DNA of 64,000 nt, from positions 7,234,733 to 7,298,732 of the forward strand of contig OW285188.1 of NCBI GenBank assembly GCA_935421135.1. The letters are read 5' to 3'. The DNA is from Bugulina stolonifera (lineage: Eukaryota > Bryozoa > Gymnolaemata > Cheilostomatida > Bugulidae). Shown here one piece after another: positions 1 to 10,800 of this stretch. The notes below the pieces were generated by a model. The model did no database searches, was not told the origin of the DNA, and worked only from the letters and a program-made list of their open reading frames with translations. Both the position numbers and the translations under genes were made by a program. The first letter of the stretch is position 1; each line of letters begins with the position of its first letter.

Positions 1-98
1 AAAGCGAAACGAATTATCTATTTTGTGAACATGTGCCATCTTAAATCTGAAGATAAGCAGTTAACCATGTTAAGTAACCATGGTCATCGTCACTGCAG

Positions 99-2659
99 GG
101 GAATGGATGGAACATTCAAAGTGGTAAGAAGACCGTCCACACAGCTCTTCACCGTGAACTGTTTCAATGGTGATAAACAATTGCCAGCTGTATTCGCCAT
201 AATGTCAAACAAAACAACAGAGGATTATGAAATCGTGAGTAATTTAATCTTCCACTAGATTTCTGTTGCATTAACTACAGTAACAAAAATGAGTTACGTG
301 TAGATGCAGAAGCCATTAGGATTGTGATCGACTTTATATTTTGCCAAAACTAGCCCTAACCCCAGCCGCAAACAATGATCTAAGGCTTCAGATTTCCTCC
401 CCAGCTAGCCACAACAGACAATAACGGAGTGATAAGAAAAAGTGCTACCAGGATGAGTTGCCTCTGTGGTGATTTGTACTTGTTGTGCCGGAGGGACCTA
501 CTATGATTTGCATGTAAGCAATTTGGTGAAAACTAGTGAAATCTTTTTTCAATAAAACTTCTCATATAACAATGTAACAAAAATAGACAATCCCGACAAC
601 AGTGATACTTCAATATTAGTAGCCCAGAGGCTTTTTTGCATATTTTAGGTATTGGCTAAAGTGAATCAGTTAGCTAGAGGAGGAGGAGTATTGGAGGAGG
701 TTATAGCAGATTTCGAGCAAGGTGTGTTTCTATTGAATATGTATATAACCAGTATGTATTTGTATACTATAAAAGCAGGATATGTTGCTTGGAAAAATGA
801 TGTTTTAGTTCATAAATGACAGAGTTGTATAATGTTAAAGTGAAGGTTTAGCAGAAGACAAAATTGTGGTACAAAGCAAAAACAAAAGCTTGTAATATTC
901 ATCTTCTAAAAATGAAATAAGCACTGCAGACAATTCAATTTTCACACACAGTTTAGTTCAGTGTAAAGTAGGTGGACCATATACATAATTATTCCAACCA
1001 ATATGACATCATTTAGATGATTTACATGTGATTAGATAGAGGTGAGACGCACACAGGCTCTTATTGAATAATTCTATACATATTCATTTTTACTTATTAA
1101 TCATTTCTAGTTGTACTATATAGCTTTATGGAGGACTATTAGAAGTATATGCCAATCTAATATAGTCGGGTGTAACTTCCATATGCGCCAGGCCATTTGG
1201 AGAAAAGTACAGGACATAGGAGGTATGTTAGTTAGTGCCGACTATCCAGCACTGCAGTTCTATCAAAATCATCCTCATACAAATTAAATTTTAAAAAATG
1301 GAGTCCCATGCAATGATTTCATAAGTACTAAAACTCTGAATTAATCTTTGAGTCTTTGCAAATAACCACAATACCACAATACAATGCAAGTATGTTTAAA
1401 CTGTTTACAATAAGTTTTACAATAATAAGTAGTGGTAAAAGACATGAGCGTGCTGTGAGAGATAGAGTAAAAATGAAGTGAGAGTGTGAAGATAACTCCA
1501 GCTGATGTTTGAATACTGTAACAATGGGGAGGAGCTAGACGGAAGTATAGCTTTTGGTTGGCAGTTGGGGTTTGGGGCAAACAACAGTTTGATACATTTT
1601 TATTTGTTAGTAATCTTAGTTGGAGTTGTCTTCTTGTTTTCTCACACCAATTCATTCTCACGTCACGCTCATGTCTTTTACCACTATCAAGACTTGTAAC
1701 TCTTTGCAATTTATATTTGAGAGAATTTGTATATTACATGACCTTTCTTCGATGTGAAGTTTCACTATGAGAATCTGTACATTCCAGGTCTAGCTGTTGC
1801 CCACAAGCATCATAGACCAACACAGCTGTTAATAGGGTACTTATATGGCCTAGCATTTCTGCCGCCAGCCGCAGTTCACACTGCATATGAATACATAAAG
1901 GTGAACTTCTGTACTTCGGCCAGCCACAGAGAGTTGATGAAGTATTTTGAGAACACGTGGCTGAACGGTAGCTTCCATCCAATGAGTTGGTCAGTCCACA
2001 GAAAGAGAGTGAGGACTAATAACTCTTTGGAAGGTGGGTGTGCCTATTACCAGTCATTAGTTAGTGTATACTGCATATGGTATAGGGAGGTAATTATGCA
2101 CACAACCATCTGTTTGTGAAAGTGTGATGTCCTACCTGCAATGTAAAAATGTCTACACCTCAGAAATAAAAAGCTCATAACAATTAACTGTATTTTTATA
2201 AAAAAATTCGAAATGTATATAAAATTTTGCTGCTAGCGGTGTTCAGTTTCTCCTTCACCTGTCCTTCTTGCCCTATAGTCATGCAAGACTTTTAATGACT
2301 TCTACAATAAGTCTTACCTATAAATATAATTGAAAAAACTCAAGCTACAGTGTACCTTTTTAACACTGAAATTATAATAGTTGCATTATTTCTGTTCAAT
2401 AGGCTGGCACAACAGAATAAACTCTCGAGTTATGAGGCAAAAGCCATCATTATTTCAGCTCATTGATGAACTGCAAGGAGAAGCTAAAAGAGTTGAGCTG
2501 GAAATGAACATGCTACTAGAAGGAATAACGACGAAGAAATCTAGTAAAAAGTTTAACAGAATAAACAAAGTGTGGGACAAACTGTGGGAGGACTATGACG
2601 ACACATTGGATTATCGGCCAATATTGCGAAATGCAGCCATTGCTAAATCCCATAGATGA
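99..2659 (+). CDS. MULE transposase-like protein (FLYWCH/MULE type), 5'-partial, five exons visible
   Basis: Exons I place at 99-234, 649-721, 1124-1222, 1788-2033 and 2403-2659 (TGA); all introns are GT-AG and all phases agree (0,1,1,1). The spliced product shows the MULE core: MDGTF (first catalytic Asp), IADFEQALW (second Asp), VGCNFHMRQAIWRKVQ (the C-x-F-H signature), LAFLPP, then FENTWLNG..FHP and RTNNSLEGWHNR. These are the landmarks of the Mutator-like transposase domain found in FLYWCH-type animal proteins. The acceptor at 1123 was chosen because it gives DFEQALW in phase; the nearer-looking site at 1110 gives a stop. The N-terminal zinc finger, if present, lies left of the window, and an earlier start at 31 is possible. 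Introns and an intact core suggest a domesticated gene or a young intron-bearing element. An AATAAA lies near 2810, about 150 bp past the stop. Confidence 0.82.
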
Positions 2660-3887
2660 AAATGCTTAAAACTAGTTTCCATTCATTAGTTGAGGTCATT
2701 GGCCTTGATCAACCTGGCTATTTAACTTTGATCATAATATAGACATTAATAATATTCAAATCCATCTTGGCTATCCTATGTAATATATACATGTACTTAT
2801 TGTGTAGTCTAATAAATATTAGTTGTTTGTTTGGTCACACAGAAACATCCTGGCAGCCTAGTATTACAGCTATTAGCAGTCCAAGCTTAAAAATCATAGT
2901 AAGGAGTTGCCCTCTATCAACTTTGAAATTGAGAGAGGACAACTTCTTGATATTATCAATACCTTGTGTGTGCGCCCATAGTTGCAGCAATGTGCCATGT
3001 TTACTGTAGCATTGTGTGTTATTGTTTCACAAAGACAATGCTATACCCTCCATAGTGCCTCAGTATCCCACTACTACTACAATACTATGTCACACAGTGC
3101 TGTCGTCATGTACACAAGTGTAGTAAAAGGCTATTTAGGGGTGATGCATAATACCCGTTAGTTACGCTGACACTGTGAATAGAACACGACAAACCCTGGT
3201 CGTCAATTTCAAACTAAACACACAATGTATAATTGTCATTTCTATCACATTAGTTTAGTAGAAGCTAGGAGTCATTCTCATTTTATTCATTGATGATGCA
3301 CTAGCGGAAAGAGAGAATAACTTCTGAACAGTCTGACAGATAAAAATCTGCAATTTGTAGAATATCAACATTTCTCATTCTCAAGCTGTTTGTAAACCTT
3401 TTGACTACCTTGTTTTTACCTTGCCAAAGCATGACAAAAAACAGTTATACATTTTACATCATAGGATATAATGTATAAAAATAATAATAAATAATAACTA
3501 TATTCATTATCTTTTGCAAACGTTCTTTGATCGTAAGGATAACTTTCAATTATGATCAACAACTAATGAATGCCTTTTATACCCGTTCGCATACAAACAA
3601 TGTTTTAATAAGTGTAAATATACATGTAGTATGCACAATAATTGTGGTACACTTGAAGTAGAATGTACATATTTTAGCGCTAACGTAGACAGTAAAAATA
3701 TAGGGGCTGCAGGAGCATGATAAACATGATAATCTTACTATAAATTTTAGGTAAGGGGAGTAAGACAATGTTTAACAGGTGCTTTCTATGAATGGATCTA
3801 AAACATTTGTGTAGGTTCACAATAAACAGTGCTTTGAATATTGTATGTTTCAAAGTCACATTGTAAATGTATATGATGTATTAGTAC

Positions 3888-4588
3888 CAGGGTTGGGAAC
3901 TTTGATCTACTTTTGCATTCGATTTCCGATTTTCGATTATGCTGACTAAACCAAAGAATACAAGCATTCGATTGTTACTTTACCAAATCAATGATTGTAC
4001 CTCAATCGATTTTACAATCGATGATGATTTTAGAAAATGCACATGTATATGGGTATAATTTTTGTAAAAATGGAGAAATTTATTGCCTTTACTAATTTTG
4101 TCTATTACTTTAAAATGTTATAACGACTGTGCCTAATATTACCAGTTTTATTTATATTTTCTCATAGTTTAGAGTTATCTCCTCTACCTTTATGTTTCTT
4201 TTTAGCATCCAAATATTTATATGCACTGCAAATCTTAGCCAGAAATTCCAGGCTATTATTTCTTATTTGGTGCTAGTCACTCACATTTTATCCTAGCTTG
4301 CAAATAGAAGCTATTATTTTGTTATTAAATAAAACAGCTCATCATCATTTTTTTTATTAAAAAGATAAGAACTAAGCTACAAGGCTTTTCATTTATTTCC
4401 TGTACTAAACACTAGCAGATTAATTAGCAGCTTAGTGACAATCGAATGCAGCTGTAACCCTATAAAACCAACGAATACATGCATTTCGATGGCTTTGTTG
4501 GAAACCAACGATTAGGTGGAATCGATGGTGAATAGACCAAAGAAAATCACCATCGAATATCGAATGCTATTGGCGATTCCCAACCCTG
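3888..4588. mobile_element. Non-autonomous hAT-like DNA transposon, 701 bp
   Basis: The ends are inverted: CAGGGTTGGGAA at the left and TTCCCAACCCTG at the right. The element is flanked by a perfect 8-bp direct repeat ATTAGTAC (3880-3887 and 4589-4596). An 8-bp target duplication with CAGGG termini is the hallmark of the hAT superfamily. The interior is AT-rich and has no transposase frame, so it would need a transposase supplied in trans. Confidence 0.9.
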
Positions 4589-5464
4589 ATTAGTACATAC
4601 ATATTACATGTATATTATGCAGGTATTTAATGAAGTTGAAGAAACCACTCCGGACATGCCCACAAATAAATGAAATAATTGTATTGCAAGTATGTACTAA
4701 AAGTCTGAAAGATAGTAGCAACGACATATACAGCAAAAACAAAGTACACTGTACTATGTATGCACATGTGCTAATAAGCTGCTTATAGAATAGAAATACA
4801 ATGTATGATTAAATAAACTTACAGTAATGCCGTTTAACATATCGTGATAGATTTGATGTGTGGAGCAATGTGGTTGGGAAATATTTATAGTAATGTATCT
4901 GAGATATAGAAGTTGAAAACTGAATAGGAATGATTAGTACATGGGCTACGGGTATAATATACATGTAACATTCACCATGACAATGCTTTACAGTAAAAAA
5001 ATACAAGTTTAAACATCTATTGTCAACTGGGCAGCATGTTCTGCCTTGCCTGTCCATAAGCTAGAGACGGGATGGGGATGCTGGTCATACTGCACTGTAC
5101 TGCAGATTCAGCAACACCAAGCTTGCCTAACTTCTTGAGCATTCTAAATTGGTGGCGGCAAAGTGTATCTGCAATGTACAAGCAATGGAACAATTATTGC
5201 CGGTTATAACATAGCACAAGTATTGATAATTAACATGGGTATTAAAAAATTCCTACAAATGTTGGTACGTTTTTGTACCATTTTCCTGCAAAGATATTTT
5301 GTAATATAAATGCAACAACACAAAATATATTGCCATAGTACTATGATGCATGGATGTGGTGCACATTGAAACCATCTATTTTGAACAATCTTTAATGCAC
5401 TTTTGTAGAAGAATGTACAGTTTAGTTAAAGTAAATTTGGTTGAATGATATTAATAATATTATA

Positions 5465-6320
5465 ACATTTTGAAGTTGTCTGCTCTAATTTCTCCAAGAG
5501 AGGACAATTCTTATGAAGGTAGAATGTCTGCTGAAGTTATGCTATAGGGTCCAGCCAGTGCCTTGGGCAAGATGATATTGCCAGAAACAAATAAAATGGT
5601 CTTTTAAATTTGAATTCAGATACTATAATGAAGATTTTGCTTTGGAAAGCTGAAAGAATAAACCTCTCAAGTATTTAAAAAAATTTTGAAATTTGCAAGG
5701 GATTTGATCAAGTGGTCAAGTTTTAAAAAGACAACTCGTAGCATTTCAAACTAGGTCAAATCGCGTGTGAGTGGGTCGAAAATAAAGATTTACTTACACA
5801 TTGGATTTTATAACAAATCCATACTGAACGACGGTAAAAAGTAAGTTATCGCACAATTCTGAGCAAAATGATTGATATTTGTGTAAAAAAATAGGATGCT
5901 TAAGCAAGTGGTCAAGTTTTGTCGAGACATATTGTACTTTTTTGTCGGTGGTCCAGTTCTGTCGCAAGTTGTCAATGTCTGAAAACGGAAATTTGATAAA
6001 AAAATCCAACGTTAAGAAATTAGAAAAGTTCTGTCTAATTAGTAAATGAGGATTGATAACTTTTGAACAAAGACAGAAAAAAATATTTTGATCAGGTGAA
6101 GACACATAGATTTGCAGAGAGGTGGTCAAGTTTTTCGAAGATGTACCAGAATACTTTCAAGAGCCCTGAAATTTGTTTTAAAAAGTTGCTACTGTAGAAT
6201 TTCCAATGTTGTATCGTGGAATAACTCTTATTTAATGATATTTTAATAAAAAAATTTGGGTAATCTCAGAATTCAATAAGCATTAATTGCAAGTGGTTAA
6301 GTTTGTTGTTGTAAGGTCTT
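5465..6320. repeat. Degenerate dispersed GTGGTCAAG motif cluster
   Basis: Variants of GTGGTCAAGTTTT recur at about 5712, 5908, 5947, 6122 and 6293, with 70-240 bp of AT-rich sequence between them. No coding frame explains the spacing. It looks like an old, diverged tandem array. Confidence 0.45.
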
Positions 6321-6606
6321 CGAATGGTCACGTGGTGATCGAGACGCATGCGCGTTGATTGGGACAGCAGCGAGTGGACTGCGGTCAGTTGCACAAACGT
6401 ATTTGTGCGGAGTGGAAGTCTCGCTGTGTCTGTGCTCACATTATTCAATTATTATTATCCAACCGTGTTGTGCTCTGGTAGCCAACGCGTAGGTGGCGTA
6501 GGTGGTGGCTAAGGGGAGGTCGGAGAGCCATCATGAAGCAGTTTGGTACTGCGTATTTATCATTATCTCTTTCCTTACTGTAACTGTGCTGTTCAGTAAG
6601 CCAACA

Positions 6607-6716
6607 GTTGTCATGGTCAAGTTTGTTGTCATGGTCAAGTTTCTGGTGGTCAGGTCTGTTTTGGTCAAGTTCGCGGTGGTCAGGTCTGTTTTGGTCAAGT
6701 TCGCAATGGTCAAGAT
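6607..6716. repeat. Short tandem array of GGTCAAGTT units
   Basis: Five or six units built on GGTCAAGTT alternate with GGTGGTCAGGTCTG. The array keeps a frame open on both strands, which is a by-product of the repeat. No gene is supported. Confidence 0.65.
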
Positions 6717-6740
6717 GTCGGTGAACCTGAAAAGTGGCAA

Positions 6741-6776
6741 TTTGTTGAGGGCGCTATCAGGAGCCCCCTCAACAAA
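6741..6776. other. 36-nt hairpin
   Basis: The arms TTTGTTGAGGG (6741-6751) and CCCTCAACAAA (6766-6776) pair perfectly. A further GCT/AGC pairing lies inside and closes a 6-nt loop. No adjacent gene explains it. Confidence 0.7.
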
Positions 6777-7273
6777 CCATAAGTTTTTGAGGGGGCGACT
6801 GCATTTCAGCCAGACAGCCAATAAGTAATGTGAAAAAGATCAGAGCAAGTTACTGAGAGAGAACCAGCAACATACTGCATTCTTATTGGTTAAGAGAGAC
6901 AATAGCACTCTTGGGTTTTCCAACTTCAGGAATGCACACAGGCACTAATACCTACATGTACTTAGATACACGCTGTAGTGTATAAAAGTTAGATTGTTAA
7001 TGATGAAGTATATTCAGTAGTAGCAATGAATAGAAATTGTACTATAATGGCAAAAACAAGTGTATATTATAATAAACTGAACTGTCAGGAAAACAATGTG
7101 GTGACATAATTGAGTAGGAATGTTTACTATCAGGATTAATAGAGTGTATCAATAATAATATTTATGTCCTATTAGGTACAGACAAAGTCAGCTGTGTGTT
7201 ATGTTCACTATGTACATTGTACATGTGTAGGTTACACTAGTCTGGTATTTACTCATAATTATAAATTATAATT

Positions 7274-7358
7274 ATGTACCATGTATAAAAAATATGAACC
7301 ATGAATGCATTATAATTTATAATGCATTCATGGTTCATATTTTTTATACATGGTACAT
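7274..7358. repeat. 85-bp near-perfect palindrome
   Basis: Two 42-bp arms centred on 7316 are exact reverse complements around one central base. The arms start ATGTACCATGTATAAAAA and contain GAACCATGAATGC. There is no internal spacer, so a transcript would fold into one long hairpin. It could be a foldback element or a small-RNA precursor; the sequence alone does not decide. Confidence 0.9.
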
Positions 7359-7837
7359 TATACAGTGTACACAACACGTAGGTCTAAACTGAGATAGTGT
7401 ATTAGTATCATGAAATCTGTCTAGTGTATAGTTACAGGTTTCAAGTTCAGCAAACAATAATAACATATATCACTATACCACATAACACATATAAGTATAA
7501 ATTTACATGTAGGCCATATTAATTACACAAATGCTTTTAGAAATATAATTGAGTTACTATAATATTCTGCTAGTACTATTTTATTACAGTCTTATACTGT
7601 ATAGTAATTTACTTGGCTGGTATGTTATGCTATTATAATAGGACAAGGATGTAGAATAATAGGAAATTGCCTCTTGCTGTATATTGAGGCAATGTTATTG
7701 TAGCTGGTAGCTATATCTGGGTGATTCTTGAAAGCCTACATATATATTATAGCAAACAATAATTTATGAAAAAAGGGACTCCATTAGAAGGAAGGAAAGA
7801 CCCTTCAGCAGAACGCTCCTTTGACAACAACTAAGCT

Positions 7838-10800
7838 TTATTGAATAACACACTTGGAGTTGTACATCCTCCTGCGCCTATCAGCCGGCTGTGTGCCAAG
7901 TTCTGTCAGTGGCATTCTCATTTCATTAGATTTTTTGAAGAAGAGCTTAGCTTTCCAGCTTTTGCCAACTCTGCTGTATACGGTGGCAATATTATTGTAG
8001 CTGGCAGCTATAACTGGGTGATTTGTATCTTCTCCATATACAGCCTTCTTCATGTCTAATGATAAAGTGCAGTACTTCAGTGCATCACTGTACTCACCCA
8101 TACTATAGTACACATTACCAATATTATTGTAGCTGTCAGCTATAGCTGGGTGGTTTACATCTTCTCCATATACAGCCTTCTTCATGTCTAATGATAGAGT
8201 GTAGTACTTCAGTGCATCACTGTACTCCCCTATACCATTGTACACAATACCAATATTATTGTAGCTGTCAGCTATAGCTGGGTGATTTACATCTTCTCCA
8301 TATACAGCCTTCCTCATGTCTAATGATAAAGTGTAGTACTTCAGTGCATCACTGTACTCACCCATACTCTTGTACACATTACCAATATTATTGTAGCTGC
8401 CAGCTACATCTGGGTGATTTGTATCTTCTCCATATACAGCCTTCATCATGTCTAATGATAAAGTGTAGTACTTCAGTGCATCACTGTACTCACCCATACT
8501 ATTGTACACAGTACCAATATTATTGTAGCTAGTAGCTATATCTGGGTGATTTGTATCTTCTCCATATACAGCCTTCATCATGTCTAATGATAAAGTGTAG
8601 TACTTCAGTGCATCACTGTACTCACCCATACTATTGTACACACTACCAATATTATTGTAGCTAGTAGCTATATCTGGGTGATTTGTATCTTCTCCATATA
8701 CAGCCTTCCTCATGTCTAATGATAAAGTATAGTACTTCAGTGCATCACTGTACTCACCCATACTATTGTACACACTACCAATATTATTGTAGCTGTCAGC
8801 TATAGCTGGGTGATTCTTATCTTCTCCATATACAGCCTTCCTCATGTCTAATGATAAAGTTTGGTACTTCAGTGCATCACTGTACTCACCCATACTATTG
8901 TACACATTACCAATAGTATTGTAGCTGGTAGCTATATCTGGGTGATTTGTATCTTCTCCATATACAGCCTTCTTCATGTCTAATGATAAAGTGTAGTACT
9001 TCAGTGCATCACTGTACTCACCCATACTATCGTACACACTACCAATATTATTGTAGCTGGCAGCTATAGTTGGGTGATTTACATCTTCTCCATATACAGC
9101 CTTCTTCATGTCTAATGATAAAGTGTAGTACTTCAGTGCATCACTGTACTCACCCATACTATTGTACACATTACCAATATTATTGTAGCCAGTAGCTATA
9201 TCTGGGTGATTTGTATCTTCTCCATATACAGCCTTCTTCATGTCTAATGATAAGTATAGTACTTCAGTGCATCACTGTACTCACCCATACTATTGTACAC
9301 ATTACCAATATTATTGTAGCTGTCAGCTATAGCTGGGTGATTCTTATCTTCTCCATATACAGCCTTCCTCATGTCTAATGATAAAGTTTGGTACTTCAGT
9401 GCATCACTGTACTCACCCATACTCTTGTACACAGTACCAATATTATTGTAGCTGGTAGCTATATCTGGGTGATTTGTATCTTCTCCATATACAGCCTTCT
9501 TCATGTCTAATGATAAAGTGTAGTACTTCAGTGCATCACTGTACTCACCCATACTATTGTACACATTACCAATATTATTATAGCTGGTAGCTATATTTGG
9601 GTGATTTACACCTGTTCCATATACAGCCTTCCTCATGTCTAATGATAAAGTGTGGTACTTCAGTGCATCACTGTACTCACCCCTACTATTGTACACACTA
9701 CCAATATTATTGTAGCCAGTAGCTATATCTGGGTGATTTGTATCTTCTCCATATACAGCCTTCTTCATGTCTAATGATAAAGTGTAGTACTTCAGTGCAT
9801 CACTGTACTCACCCATACTATTGTACACATTACCAACATTATTGTAGCTGTCAGCTATAGCTGGGTGATTTACATCTTCTCCATATACAGCCTTCTTCAT
9901 GTCTAATGATAAAGTGTAGTACTTCAGTGCATCACTGTACTCACCCATACTATTGTACACATTACTAATATTATTGTAGCTGGCAGCTATAGCCGGGTGG
10001 TTTACATCTTCTCCATATACAGCCTTCCTCATGTCTAATGATAAAGTATAGTACTTCAGTGCATCACTGTACTCACCCATACTATTGTACACACTACCAA
10101 TATTATTGTAGCTGTCAGCTATAGCTGGGTGATTCTTATCTTCTCCATATACAGCCTTCCTCATGTCTAATGATAAAGTTTGGTACTTCAGTGCATCACT
10201 GTACTCACCCATACTCTTGTACACATTACCAATAGTATTGTAGCTGGTAGCTATATCTGGGTGATTTGTATCTTCTCCATATACAGCCTTCTTCATGTCT
10301 AATGATAAAGTGTAGTACTTCAGTGCATCACTGTACTCACCCATACTATCGTACACATTACCAATATTGTTGTAGCTGGTAGCTATATCTGGGTGATTAC
10401 TGCCTGTGCCATGCTTATATTTCTCAACATTCAGAGTAGCTGTCTGCTCAGCTAGAGAATCTGTTAAAGTACCCATTCTCTGGTAAAAGTCCACCATCAT
10501 GACTGACTGAACATCCACTTCTTTATAAACACACTCTATGTCTTCCAATCCCTTCTTACTGAGCTCCAGGGCCTTACCATTGTTTCCCATCTTACTACAC
10601 ACCTTACCAATATCACTGAGTAGACTGGCTCGAGATGGATGGCCAGATTCACACAAGTCAAGAGCTGCAGTCAGGTATTGTAATGCTGTCTGGTACTTTT
10701 TAGCTTTACAATACACATTACCAATACAGCTATATGTATTCATTAGAAGGTGATCTACACCCTGATTAGATTTGACTATCTCCAGTGACTCATTATAATA

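Larger units (their letters stand above)
2660..7837. other. Gene-free stretch with dispersed repeats
   Basis: No open frame here has protein-like composition or clear splice context. It holds the hAT-like element at 3888-4588, a degenerate series of GTGGTCAAG motifs at about 5700-6300 and 6607-6716, a small hairpin at 6741 and a long palindrome at 7274. The piece at 6340-6500 is unusually CpG-rich for this window. Confidence 0.6.

Noticed and set aside
6502..6828. Small membrane protein after the CpG-rich block
   Set aside because: No in-frame ATG before the repeat; the frame is kept open by the GGTCAAGTT array.
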